Assembly (NCBI GenBank): GCA_023229525.1
Contig: JALNZC010000021.1
Span: forward strand, 1-64,000
DNA from: Bacteroidales bacterium
GTDB lineage: Bacteria; Bacteroidota; Bacteroidia; Bacteroidales; FEN-979
Direction: 5' to 3'
DNA: 64,000 bases
The notes beneath the pieces are model-generated. The model did not search any database. It worked only from the letters and a program-made list of their open reading frames with translations, and was not told the origin of the DNA. Position 1 is the stretch's first letter. Each line of letters opens with the position of its first letter. Positions 43,930 to 52,610 of this stretch are shown here, piece after piece. The translations under genes were made by a program, and so were the position numbers.

Positions 43930-45531
43930 ATGACTGACCGAATTAAGTTTCTCCGGGAACAGAGTTTGAATGCTGTAAACCGGATCTCAGCTGAACGTGC
44001 AGAGCTGGTAACCGGATTTTATCAGTCGGGAATTGATCGTGAAGTTTCTGTTCCTGTAACTCGTGCTCTAACACTGCAGTACATTCTGATGCATAAACAC
44101 CTTTGCATCAACGAAGGAGAACTCATTGTCGGAGAACGTGGTCCGGCCCCAAAAGCGGTTCCGACCTACCCTGAAATCACCCTTCATTCCCTCCAAGATC
44201 TTGAAATTCTCGACACCCGGCCTAAAGTATCCTATAAGATTGATGCCGAAACAAAAAAAATTTACCGTGAGAAAATAATCCCATTCTGGCAAGGTAAAAG
44301 CAACCGCGACCGGATCATGCGTTCACTCCCGACCGACTGGCACGATGCATACAATGCCGGAATATTCACGGAATTTCAGGAACAGCGCGGACCGGGACAT
44401 ACCGTCGCAGGCAATAAGATCTACCAAAAGGGAATGCTGGATATTATTGACGATATTCATGAATCCTATACAAAACTCGACTTTTTCAACGACCCTCATG
44501 CCTTAGAAAAGCAGGAAGAACTTAAAGCCATGGAGATTGCGGCAAATGCTGTTATCATGTATGCCAACCGATATGCTGATGAGCTTGAGATGCGCGCACG
44601 ACAATTGGGATCACAGGATTCAAGATTCAGGATTCAGGATACCTGCTTTACAAGCATGCAGACAACATCCGGCATCGGTTATCAGCCATCAGAGCTGTTT
44701 GAATTAGCCGGGATCTGCCGTCATGTTCCTGCTCATGCTCCGCGTACTTTTCATGAAGCACTGCAATACTATTGGTTTGTTCATCTTTGTGTCATTACGG
44801 AAGTCAATCCGTGGGACTCTTTCAATCCGGGCAGATTGGATCAGCATCTGTATCCCTTTTATAAAAACGACCTTGAAGCCGGAATTCTGACGAAGGAAAA
44901 GGCCATCGAAATCCTTCAAAGTTTCTGGATAAAATTCAACAATCATCCAGCTCCTCCGAAAATCGGTGTCACTGCGCTGGAAAGCAATACCTACACCGAT
45001 TTTACCCTGATTAACCTGGGAGGTGTGAAACCGGATGGTTCCGATGCTGTGAACGAACTTACTTTCATCCTCCTCGATATAATCGAAGAATTGAGGCTGT
45101 TACAACCTGGTTCAATGGTACAGGTGAGCAAAAAAAATCCGGATGGCTTCATTCACCGTGCGCTGCAAATCACGAAAACCGGATTTGGACAGCCTTCTTT
45201 TTTCAATACCGATGCCATTGTGCAAGAACTTGTCCGGCAGGGTAAAGATGTGATCGATGCCCGCAATGGTGGGGCCAGCGGCTGTGTGGAAGCAGGTGCT
45301 TTTGGTACCGAAGCATATATTCTGAGCGGCTATTTCAACCTTACCAAGGTGTTGGAAATAACGCTTCACGACGGGTTTGACCAGCGAACGAAGAAACAGA
45401 TCGGACTCCATACGGGCAATCCTGAAAAATTCAAGTCATTCGATGAACTGATCAATGCATTCAAAGTGCAGCTCAATCATTTCATTGACATCAGTAAAAG
45501 GCAACAACATTATTGCGCGGATCTTTGCTGA
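43930..45531 (+). CDS. Glycyl radical enzyme (HypD-like), N-terminal part before a frameshift
   Basis: ATG at 43930. The first ~526 residues are a normal PFL-fold glycyl radical enzyme: GELIVGERGPAPKAVPTYPEI, AGIFTEFQEQRGPGHTV, GRLDQHLYPFY, FNNHPAPPKIGVTALE, and the thiyl Cys in GASGCVEAGAFG (residue ~452). These segments closely resemble what I recall of trans-4-hydroxy-L-proline dehydratase, which removes water from hydroxyproline. An unusual ~20-residue segment around 229-248 (GSQDSRFRIQD) comes from a 7-nt word repeat. At the AAAA run near 45,498 the frame is lost, and it ends after ten foreign residues. The true gene is 43,930-46,354, about 807 residues if one A is removed. Confidence 0.88.
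   Translation: MTDRIKFLREQSLNAVNRISAERAELVTGFYQSGIDREVSVPVTRALTLQYILMHKHLCINEGELIVGERGPAPKAVPTYPEITLHSLQDLEILDTRPKVSYKIDAETKKIYREKIIPFWQGKSNRDRIMRSLPTDWHDAYNAGIFTEFQEQRGPGHTVAGNKIYQKGMLDIIDDIHESYTKLDFFNDPHALEKQEELKAMEIAANAVIMYANRYADELEMRARQLGSQDSRFRIQDTCFTSMQTTSGIGYQPSELFELAGICRHVPAHAPRTFHEALQYYWFVHLCVITEVNPWDSFNPGRLDQHLYPFYKNDLEAGILTKEKAIEILQSFWIKFNNHPAPPKIGVTALESNTYTDFTLINLGGVKPDGSDAVNELTFILLDIIEELRLLQPGSMVQVSKKNPDGFIHRALQITKTGFGQPSFFNTDAIVQELVRQGKDVIDARNGGASGCVEAGAFGTEAYILSGYFNLTKVLEITLHDGFDQRTKKQIGLHTGNPEKFKSFDELINAFKVQLNHFIDISKRQQHYCADLC
44616..44640 (+). repeat. Heptamer word repeat (GATTCAG type) inside the glycyl radical enzyme gene
   Basis: GATTCAA, GATTCAG, GATTCAG, GAT in tandem. 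Three 7-nt units give 21 nt and so keep the frame (DSRFRIQ). Confidence 0.75.
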
Positions 45532-46354
45532 TTACATACCTGTGCCATTTCTTTCGCTGATCATTGATGACTGTGTTTCGAACGGTATTGATTATAATGC
45601 GGGTGGCGCCCGTTACAATACAACCTATATTCAGGGGGTAGGTCTTGGAAGTGTCACCGATTCCCTTACGGCATTGAAATACCATGTTTTCGATAAGAAG
45701 ACCATCGGAATGAAAGGACTGTGCAGGGCTATGGAAATGGATTTTAAAGATTTTGAAGAACTGCAGATTGAACTCATCTACAATACGCCCAAATACGGGA
45801 ATGACGAGGATTATGCCGATGATCAGGCAAAAGCTGTGTTCGAACTATTCTATGACGCGGCGGATGGTCGATCCACAACCATCGGCGGGACACACCGGAT
45901 CAATATGCTTCCCACCACCTCCCATGTATATTTCGGAAGTGTGACAGGAGCCACCCCCGACGGTCGCACCTGCGGGCAACCGCTTTCGGAAGGAATTTCA
46001 CCGTTCCAGGGAGCAGATCACAAAGGACCTACCGCAGTATTGAAATCTGCAGCCAAAATCGATCATATCCGGACTGGTGGCACTTTGCTTAACCAGAAAT
46101 TTTCACCCGGGTTTTTTGAAGGAGAGGAAAGCATCAAAAAGATTACTTACCTGATCCGAACTTATTTCAGGATGGACGGTCACCATATCCAATTCAATGT
46201 AGTTTCAGCCGAAACACTGCGTGACGCCCAAAAGCATCCGGAAAAATACCGTGACCTGATTGTAAGGGTCGCAGGTTATAGTGATTATTTCAATGATCTT
46301 GGTGAAGAACTTCAAAATGAGATCATAAGACGAACAGAACACAAAGCATTATGA
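45455..46354 (+). CDS. Glycyl radical enzyme (HypD-like), C-terminal part after a frameshift
   Basis: The natural protein resumes at about 45,499 with KGNNIIARIFADYIPVPFLS; residues encoded before that point are not part of the family, so the ATG at 45455 is probably not a real start. It carries DYNAGGARYNTTYIQGVG, PTTSHVYFGSVTGATPDGR, RTGGTLLNQKFSPGFFEGEE and the glycyl radical loop RVAGYSDYF (Gly codon at 46,274). The C-terminal Gly loop and the thiyl Cys encoded upstream are both needed for catalysis, so neither half can work alone. The stop overlaps the GH31 start by 4 bp (ATGA), which points to one operon. Confidence 0.88.
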   Translation: MHSKCSSIISLTSVKGNNIIARIFADYIPVPFLSLIIDDCVSNGIDYNAGGARYNTTYIQGVGLGSVTDSLTALKYHVFDKKTIGMKGLCRAMEMDFKDFEELQIELIYNTPKYGNDEDYADDQAKAVFELFYDAADGRSTTIGGTHRINMLPTTSHVYFGSVTGATPDGRTCGQPLSEGISPFQGADHKGPTAVLKSAAKIDHIRTGGTLLNQKFSPGFFEGEESIKKITYLIRTYFRMDGHHIQFNVVSAETLRDAQKHPEKYRDLIVRVAGYSDYFNDLGEELQNEIIRRTEHKAL

Positions 46355-48744
46355 ATAAAATTATTCTTTATCTGGTATTGGTTTTTCTCTTTAATCAGTT
46401 GTCCGCCCAGACCGATCAGGTGATCCAACCCGGGAATTTAAAATCATTAAAAAAGATTGATCATGGCGTTCTTGTAAAAACAGACAAAGCGCATCTGATG
46501 ATCCAGGTTTACCAGCCCCAGGTCATCCGTGTCAGGCTTTCGCAAACTCCTTTAACCGGAGATTTTTCCTATTCTGTTATCCGTCAACCCGAAGGGAATT
46601 TTAAAGAGATCCGGGAGACTTCAGTGGAATGGCAATTGCTGACCGATTCGCTGAAAGTAATCATCACAAAAAGTCCCTTGGTATTGAAGATATATAACAT
46701 TAAAGATCAAGTTATATGCGAAGATTATCAGAAGTTTTCCTACACCTGGCAGGGAACGGAAGTGACCAGTTATAAAAAGCTTTTCCCGGATGAGAAATTT
46801 TTAGGTCTTGGAGAAAAAACCGGCAATGTCAACCGTCGGGGTGAGAAATTCGAGAACTGGAATTCGGATGTTCCTGCATACGCACTGAATGCCGATCCAA
46901 TTTATCAAAGTATCCCCTTTTACATTGGGATCCACGATAAAGTGACCTACGGAATTTTCCTGGATAACTATTTCCGCACAAAATTCAATTTTGGCGCATC
47001 GACCGATGAACAGTATGCCTATTTTTCAGCGGCCAATGGTGAAATGAATTACTATTTTTTCGGCGCATCTTCCATAGCAGGGATCATCCGCGATTATACC
47101 TGGCTAACTGGGCGGATGTCGATGCCTCCCTTATGGACTATGGGTTACCAGCAATGTCGCTGGAGTTATTTCCCCGAATCGGAGGTACTCAGTCTTGCCC
47201 ATGAATTCCGGGATAAAAAGATTCCTTGTGATGTGATCTACTTGGATATCGACTACATGGATTCATACAAAATATTTACCTGGAACAAGGAGAAATTCCC
47301 AAACCCCAAAGAGATGATTGGTAAATTGAATGACCTCGGATTCCATGTCGTCACGATTGTAGATCCCGGGATCAAGATCGAAAAAGGATATTTTGCTTAC
47401 GATGAAGGAGTTAAAAACAATTATTTTGCGAAATACCCCGATGGCGAATTCTATACGGGAAGCGTATGGCCCGGCCGTTGTCATTTCCCAGATTTCACCA
47501 AGGAAACCGTTCGTACCTGGTGGGGTAATTCCTTTACCAGGCTCACTGAACCCGGTGTGGAAGGATTCTGGAACGACATGAATGAACCGGCCACCTGGGG
47601 ACAGAGTATCCCGAATCTTGTTCAGTTCGATTTCGATGGCCGTAAAGCATCTATGGCTGAAACACATAATGTATATGGATTGAACATGACGCGGGCGACC
47701 TTTGAAGGAACCAAAAAACTGATTAACGGGAAACGTCCGTTCGTTCTTACCCGTGCCGGATTTGCCGGTATCCAGCGTTATTCGGCAGTCTGGACGGGCG
47801 ATAATGAAGCCACAGACGATCACATGCTTTTATCTGCACGAATGGTAAGCAGCATGGGGCTTTCGGGCATTTCATTTGCCGGACCTGATGTCGGTGGTTT
47901 TATGGGAAATCCTTCACAAGAGCTCTATCAACGCTGGCTTGCCCAGGGTGTTTATACTCCTTTTTTCCGCAATCATTCTGCCTGGGGTACCAACCATAAG
48001 GAACCCTGGTCGTTTGGCGAAGAGGTTGAGAAAGTATCAAGGGAACTCATTAATCAGCGGTACCGGCTCATTCCTTACCTCTATTCCATGTTTTACCAAT
48101 CTACCCTCACGGGAATGCCGGTTGGCCGAAGTCTTACCATTGATTACACTTTCGATGAGAAAGTATATTGGTATGATTACCAGAACGAATATCTTTACGG
48201 TGATAATCTTCTGGTTGTTCCAGTGTCGTGCAAACAGAATGCAGCCAAAGTTTACCTTCCGGAGGGTGATTGGTACCGGCTGAGCTCCGGGGAATTATTT
48301 AAAGGTAATGATGAAGTAATAGTAAATGCACCACTTGACGACCTGCCGGTTTTTGTAAAGGCATCGGGAATACTTCCTTTACAATCAGTAATACAATCTA
48401 CAACCCAGAAACCCTCTTCAACACTGGAGCTTCATATCTACAATGGAGACAAAACCAATTCTTTTATCTATTATGAGGACGACGGAACTACCTATCAATA
48501 TGAAAAAGGTGAATTTTACAAGCGTTTGATCACATTTGACCCGGTAAAGAGATCCATTTCATTAAGTAAAGTTGAAGGTTCTTTCACCTCAAAATTTTCC
48601 AGCATCCGATTGGTATTGCACTCTTTTGGTGAAGTGATGACGCTGAATGGCGATGGTAAAGATTACACTTTGAAACTGAAATCATCCAAAGAGCGGACAG
48701 CAGAGATCCCTCTCGATAATTCGGAAATGAAAATAGTTTATTAA
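46351..48744 (+). CDS. GH31 alpha-glucosidase-like enzyme
   Basis: 797 residues, ATG at 46351; signal peptide MNKIILYLVLVFLFNQLSAQ, so periplasmic. An N-terminal beta-sandwich precedes the TIM barrel: LGLGEKTGNVNRRG, WTMGYQQCRWSYFPE, DVIYLDIDYMDSYKIFTW, the nucleophile Asp about 409 in FWNDMNEPATWG, and WTGDNEATDDHMLLSARM with acid/base region. A proximal and distal C-terminal beta domain follows (YYEDDGTTYQYEKGEFY). The family removes alpha-linked glucose or xylose; the DIDYMD/WNDMNEP set fits alpha-glucosidases. It is translationally coupled to the glycyl radical enzyme and followed 10 bp later by a sugar transporter. Confidence 0.93.
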   Translation: MNKIILYLVLVFLFNQLSAQTDQVIQPGNLKSLKKIDHGVLVKTDKAHLMIQVYQPQVIRVRLSQTPLTGDFSYSVIRQPEGNFKEIRETSVEWQLLTDSLKVIITKSPLVLKIYNIKDQVICEDYQKFSYTWQGTEVTSYKKLFPDEKFLGLGEKTGNVNRRGEKFENWNSDVPAYALNADPIYQSIPFYIGIHDKVTYGIFLDNYFRTKFNFGASTDEQYAYFSAANGEMNYYFFGASSIAGIIRDYTWLTGRMSMPPLWTMGYQQCRWSYFPESEVLSLAHEFRDKKIPCDVIYLDIDYMDSYKIFTWNKEKFPNPKEMIGKLNDLGFHVVTIVDPGIKIEKGYFAYDEGVKNNYFAKYPDGEFYTGSVWPGRCHFPDFTKETVRTWWGNSFTRLTEPGVEGFWNDMNEPATWGQSIPNLVQFDFDGRKASMAETHNVYGLNMTRATFEGTKKLINGKRPFVLTRAGFAGIQRYSAVWTGDNEATDDHMLLSARMVSSMGLSGISFAGPDVGGFMGNPSQELYQRWLAQGVYTPFFRNHSAWGTNHKEPWSFGEEVEKVSRELINQRYRLIPYLYSMFYQSTLTGMPVGRSLTIDYTFDEKVYWYDYQNEYLYGDNLLVVPVSCKQNAAKVYLPEGDWYRLSSGELFKGNDEVIVNAPLDDLPVFVKASGILPLQSVIQSTTQKPSSTLELHIYNGDKTNSFIYYEDDGTTYQYEKGEFYKRLITFDPVKRSISLSKVEGSFTSKFSSIRLVLHSFGEVMTLNGDGKDYTLKLKSSKERTAEIPLDNSEMKIVY

Positions 48745-48754
48745 CCTTCGTGAT

Positions 48755-49957
48755 ATGAACGAAAATTCAACATCCCTGAGGTCCAAGACCTATCCTATTT
48801 TCATAGCCTTTCTCTGCATGGGTTTCGGCGATGTGGTTGGACCCATGGTCAGCCTGGCCAAACAATCCTTTCAACTATCCAACTTCACGGCCCAATTACT
48901 GCCACTTATGGGATTTATCATGTTTGGTTTGTTGTCGGTTCCCCTGGGAATTTATCAGGATCGCAAAGGCAAAAAATATTTACTTCTGCTGGGATTGATA
49001 ATCGCATTCACCGGGTTGATGATACCGATCCTAAACGGGATGTATGGTCCGGTCGTAACATTTGAATCCAATTCAATCGGAAAATTTTATATACTTCTTT
49101 TTTCCCTGCTTCTTTTAGGTGCCGGAGCCACGACCCTTCAGGTTTCCGGAAACCCCATCATGCGCGACGTTTCGCAACCAGGATCATTTTCGAGTAACCT
49201 TTCGATGGGCCAATCTATCAAAGCCATCGGATCTTCGATGGGATTCCTGCTTCCACCGCTGGTAGCCAGACCTCTCGGACTTGACTGGACCATCCTCTTC
49301 CCCATTTACGCCATCCTGATCCTCATCACTTTAATCTGGGTTTATGCCATAAAAATCGAAGAAAAACGTGAAATGGGATCCAAACCAGTTTCCCTGGCTG
49401 CATGTTTGAAACTTCTTGGCAATGGGTATGTGTTCATGATGGTATTTTCCATTTTTGTTTATGTAGGAGCCGAAGTATCGATGAGTTCAGGTGTCCCGAT
49501 TCTACTGAAAGAAAAATATGGCATTACCGATTTTGGATTGTTGGTCGCGTGGGCCCTATTTTTTCTACCGATCGTCGCCGGACGTTTCGGAGGCGCGTTA
49601 ATACTGCGTTCCCTGGCTCCGAGGAAATTCCTGATCTTCACCGTAATGATCTCTCTGATTGGAATTCTGATGATGCTCTTCGGCACTATGACGATGGCTT
49701 ATTTCGGAATAGTTTTGACCGGTTTGGGATTTGCCAATATATTCCCGCTGATTTTCTCAATCACGGTGGATAAAATGCCGGAACGTTCCAACGAACTTTC
49801 AGGACTTATGGTCTCCGCTATTGTAGGAGGTGCTGTTATTCCACCGGTGATGGGGCTTTTAGCCGACAATACTTCATTGCTTGTTGGCTTTGCAGTACCA
49901 CTTACTTGTGTACTCTGCATTGCATGGTCAGCTCTGGTGACCTTCAGGACAAAATAA
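48755..49957 (+). CDS. MFS sugar transporter (FucP/GluP-like)
   Basis: 400 residues, ATG at 48755; twelve hydrophobic helices. FucP-type features: FGDVVGPMVSLAKQSFQLS, LLPLMGFIMFGLLSVPLGI, GAGATTLQVSGNPIMRDV, GVPILLKEKYGI and LTGLGFANIFPLIFSI. This family imports monosaccharides such as fucose, glucose or galactose with protons. It lies 10 bp after the periplasmic GH31 gene and probably takes up the released monosaccharide, followed 13 bp later by the transglutaminase-like gene. Confidence 0.9.
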   Translation: MNENSTSLRSKTYPIFIAFLCMGFGDVVGPMVSLAKQSFQLSNFTAQLLPLMGFIMFGLLSVPLGIYQDRKGKKYLLLLGLIIAFTGLMIPILNGMYGPVVTFESNSIGKFYILLFSLLLLGAGATTLQVSGNPIMRDVSQPGSFSSNLSMGQSIKAIGSSMGFLLPPLVARPLGLDWTILFPIYAILILITLIWVYAIKIEEKREMGSKPVSLAACLKLLGNGYVFMMVFSIFVYVGAEVSMSSGVPILLKEKYGITDFGLLVAWALFFLPIVAGRFGGALILRSLAPRKFLIFTVMISLIGILMMLFGTMTMAYFGIVLTGLGFANIFPLIFSITVDKMPERSNELSGLMVSAIVGGAVIPPVMGLLADNTSLLVGFAVPLTCVLCIAWSALVTFRTK

Positions 49958-49970
49958 AACAATTCCTCAT

Positions 49971-52610
49971 ATGAAGTCCGGTATTTTGTTATCCTCCGTC
50001 TTACTTCTGTTTTTTCTCGGTTTTAATTCCTGCCGGCGTGGTGATCATTTTATATCTGATGAACATTATCGCGAAAAGGTAAGGAATCAGTTTGAGGTAC
50101 AAAAAAAGCTGGCAAAAAACCGTGCTGAACAATTGTTCCATGTTTTTGACTCAGATTTGAGCCTGACCGAGAAGGAAGCGCTTGAATTCCTTTTTGCGTA
50201 TATGTCGTTGAGCGATCTCGCCGATTATGACGGGGAATTTTACCTGAAAAATGTTCGTGCTTCTCTTGCAGCCAGGGATACCTTTCCCTGGGGCAAATCC
50301 ATACCGGAAAACGTTTTTCGCCACTTTGTTCTCCCCGTCAGAGTAAATAATGAGAACCTGGATTCCTGTCGGTGCCTATTCTTTATGGAATTGAAAGACC
50401 GGATCAAGTCGATGACCATGAAAGATGCCGTACTTGAGGTTAATCACTGGTGCCATGAAAAGGTGACTTATCGTGGAACCGACGGACGCACTTCTTCTCC
50501 GCTGGCAACGGTCAAGACGGCTTTCGGAAGATGCGGGGAAGAATCGACCTTCACTACAGCCGCATTAAGGGCTGTGGGAATCCCGGCCCGTCAATGTTAC
50601 ACGCCGCGATGGGCGCATACCGATGATAACCATGCCTGGGTTGAAGTGTGGGTCGACGGGAAATGGCATTTCATTGGTGCCTGTGAACCGGAAGCTGACC
50701 TGGATATGGCGTGGTTCAGTGCACCGGTAAAAAGAGCCATGCTGGTCAACACCAATGTCTTTGGCGATTATGAAGGCCCCGAAGATATCCTGATCAAAGA
50801 TCCGCGGTATACGAAGATCAATATTCTTTCAAACTATGCAACGACGAAGCGGATCGTCGCAAAAGTGATCGATGAAATGAAACGACCTGTCGGCAGTGCC
50901 GTAATCGAGTTCCAGTTGTACAATTATGCTGAATTTTACCCTTTACATAAAGCCTTTACTGATAAAAACGGTTTGACTTCCTTTATCACCGGATTTGGCG
51001 ATCTGATTCTCTGGGCGGCTAAAAACGGGAAATTTGGTTATCGAAAGGTGATGGTAAAAAATACGGATACTGCTGTTATTGAATTAAACAGAAAGCCTGG
51101 GGTAACCTATACTGAAGCGTTCGATTTGACTCCTCCGCCTGAAGTATCAGTGATAAATTCTGTCAGCGATTCCCTGAAAACCCTCAATTCAAAACGGATT
51201 GAATTCGAAGACAAAACCCGGGCCAGTTATGAATCGACCTTTATCGATTCAGCCAAAACAACGCGTCTTGCTGTGACACTTAAGATTAACACAGATACCT
51301 TATGGTATTTTCTGAAGTTGTCGCGCGGCAATTGGCGGGAAATTATTGATTTTATTACAGGAACACCAAAAACTTTGAAGTCTCTCATTTTCCCATTGCT
51401 TCAAAATATTTCAGAAAAAGACCTTCATGATGTTACTCCTGATGTGTTACTTGATAACATAAATAACAGTAAAAAATTCAAGCCACTGACCAATGACAAT
51501 GAAATTTTCTACAAGTGGGTACTATCACCCCGAGTTGACAATGAATGGTTGAAACCCTATAAAGCATATTTTCAGGAAAAGACAGAGTTTGGGAAGATCG
51601 AAAAATTCCGGAAAAACCCTGAAGCCCTTATTTCCTGGATAAAAGCAAACATTATTCTTGATCATGACGCAAATTATTCCGGGGCCCCACTAACACCGAT
51701 CGGTAGTTTTGAGTTGAAGGTTGCAGATCCCCATTCCGTGGATATCCTATTCGTTGGTATGTGCCGGAGTTTCGGCATCCCGGCGCGGCTTGAATCCGGG
51801 ACCCGTGTTCCCCAATACCTGTTAAATGGAACCTGGAAGGATGTATATTTTGAAAAGCAACCCAAGACCTCAAACAAACGGGGCACACTGGTTTTGTCTT
51901 CTGATCCGGTGAATGGCAGCGATCCCGGATATTATACTCATTATACTATCGAAAAATATTCGGACGGATTTTTTCGCTCCCTTGATTATGAAACTGATCC
52001 GCAGATAAAAACTTTTCCTTGTACCCTCCAGGTTACCTCTGGTTACTATCTCCTTGTTACCGGTAATCGGATTCAGGATGGAATCGTAATGGCCTCTCTC
52101 TCGTTTTTTAATGTTAAAGAGGATAAACAAACGGATGCGAAGATCATTTTGCGAAAAAACCTTGAATCCCTCCCGGTATTGGGAAATCTTGATCTTAAAA
52201 CGATCCTGACTAAAGTAACAAGCGGCACTCTAACCAGGGTCAATTTGAGGAAAGGAGCAATCCTGGCCATCCTTGAACCGGATAAGGAACCATCCAAACA
52301 TTTTATCTCTGATCTGAAAATGAATAAACGGGATTTTTCATCCTGGGGCGGACCTATATTTCTATTATTTACCAATGAAAAGGAGAAGACGGATTTCAAG
52401 ATAAAAAATGAATCTGAACTTCCATCCGGAATTCAATATGCAGTGATAGACCCAAATGCCATCGGAAAAATTACCCGGACTCTGAAAACAGGGACCAGTA
52501 AGCGGTTGCCTTTGGTGCTTTTTGTGAATCAGAATGGTGATATCAATTATTTATCAGAAGGCTACCGGATAGGGATTGGCGATGATCTGAAAAAAATAAT
52601 CAGAAGGTAA
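49971..52610 (+). CDS. Transglutaminase-like lipoprotein
   Basis: 879 residues, ATG at 49971; MKSGILLSSVLLLFFLGF leads to the lipobox FNSC. Residues ~150-245 are a transglutaminase-like (papain-fold) domain with Cys in FGRCGEESTFTTAALR, His in DDNHAWVEVWVDGKWHF and GACEPE. A carboxypeptidase-regulatory/Ig-like segment follows (~300-370). A second region near 560-630 (TPIGSFELKVADPHSVD, FVGMCRSFGIPAR, LNGTWKDVYFE) repeats the same layout and looks like a second, perhaps degenerate, transglutaminase-like domain. Proteins of this kind are thought to be peptidases or glycan-linked processing factors; the function is unknown. Its 3' end overlaps the convergent DUF5686 gene by 11 bp. Confidence 0.85.
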   Translation: MKSGILLSSVLLLFFLGFNSCRRGDHFISDEHYREKVRNQFEVQKKLAKNRAEQLFHVFDSDLSLTEKEALEFLFAYMSLSDLADYDGEFYLKNVRASLAARDTFPWGKSIPENVFRHFVLPVRVNNENLDSCRCLFFMELKDRIKSMTMKDAVLEVNHWCHEKVTYRGTDGRTSSPLATVKTAFGRCGEESTFTTAALRAVGIPARQCYTPRWAHTDDNHAWVEVWVDGKWHFIGACEPEADLDMAWFSAPVKRAMLVNTNVFGDYEGPEDILIKDPRYTKINILSNYATTKRIVAKVIDEMKRPVGSAVIEFQLYNYAEFYPLHKAFTDKNGLTSFITGFGDLILWAAKNGKFGYRKVMVKNTDTAVIELNRKPGVTYTEAFDLTPPPEVSVINSVSDSLKTLNSKRIEFEDKTRASYESTFIDSAKTTRLAVTLKINTDTLWYFLKLSRGNWREIIDFITGTPKTLKSLIFPLLQNISEKDLHDVTPDVLLDNINNSKKFKPLTNDNEIFYKWVLSPRVDNEWLKPYKAYFQEKTEFGKIEKFRKNPEALISWIKANIILDHDANYSGAPLTPIGSFELKVADPHSVDILFVGMCRSFGIPARLESGTRVPQYLLNGTWKDVYFEKQPKTSNKRGTLVLSSDPVNGSDPGYYTHYTIEKYSDGFFRSLDYETDPQIKTFPCTLQVTSGYYLLVTGNRIQDGIVMASLSFFNVKEDKQTDAKIILRKNLESLPVLGNLDLKTILTKVTSGTLTRVNLRKGAILAILEPDKEPSKHFISDLKMNKRDFSSWGGPIFLLFTNEKEKTDFKIKNESELPSGIQYAVIDPNAIGKITRTLKTGTSKRLPLVLFVNQNGDINYLSEGYRIGIGDDLKKIIRR

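Noticed and set aside
45490..45510. Programmed ribosomal frameshift in the glycyl radical enzyme gene
   Set aside because: AAA-AGG-C could allow +1 shifting in principle, but no such case is known to me in this family, and a single-base run error explains it more simply.
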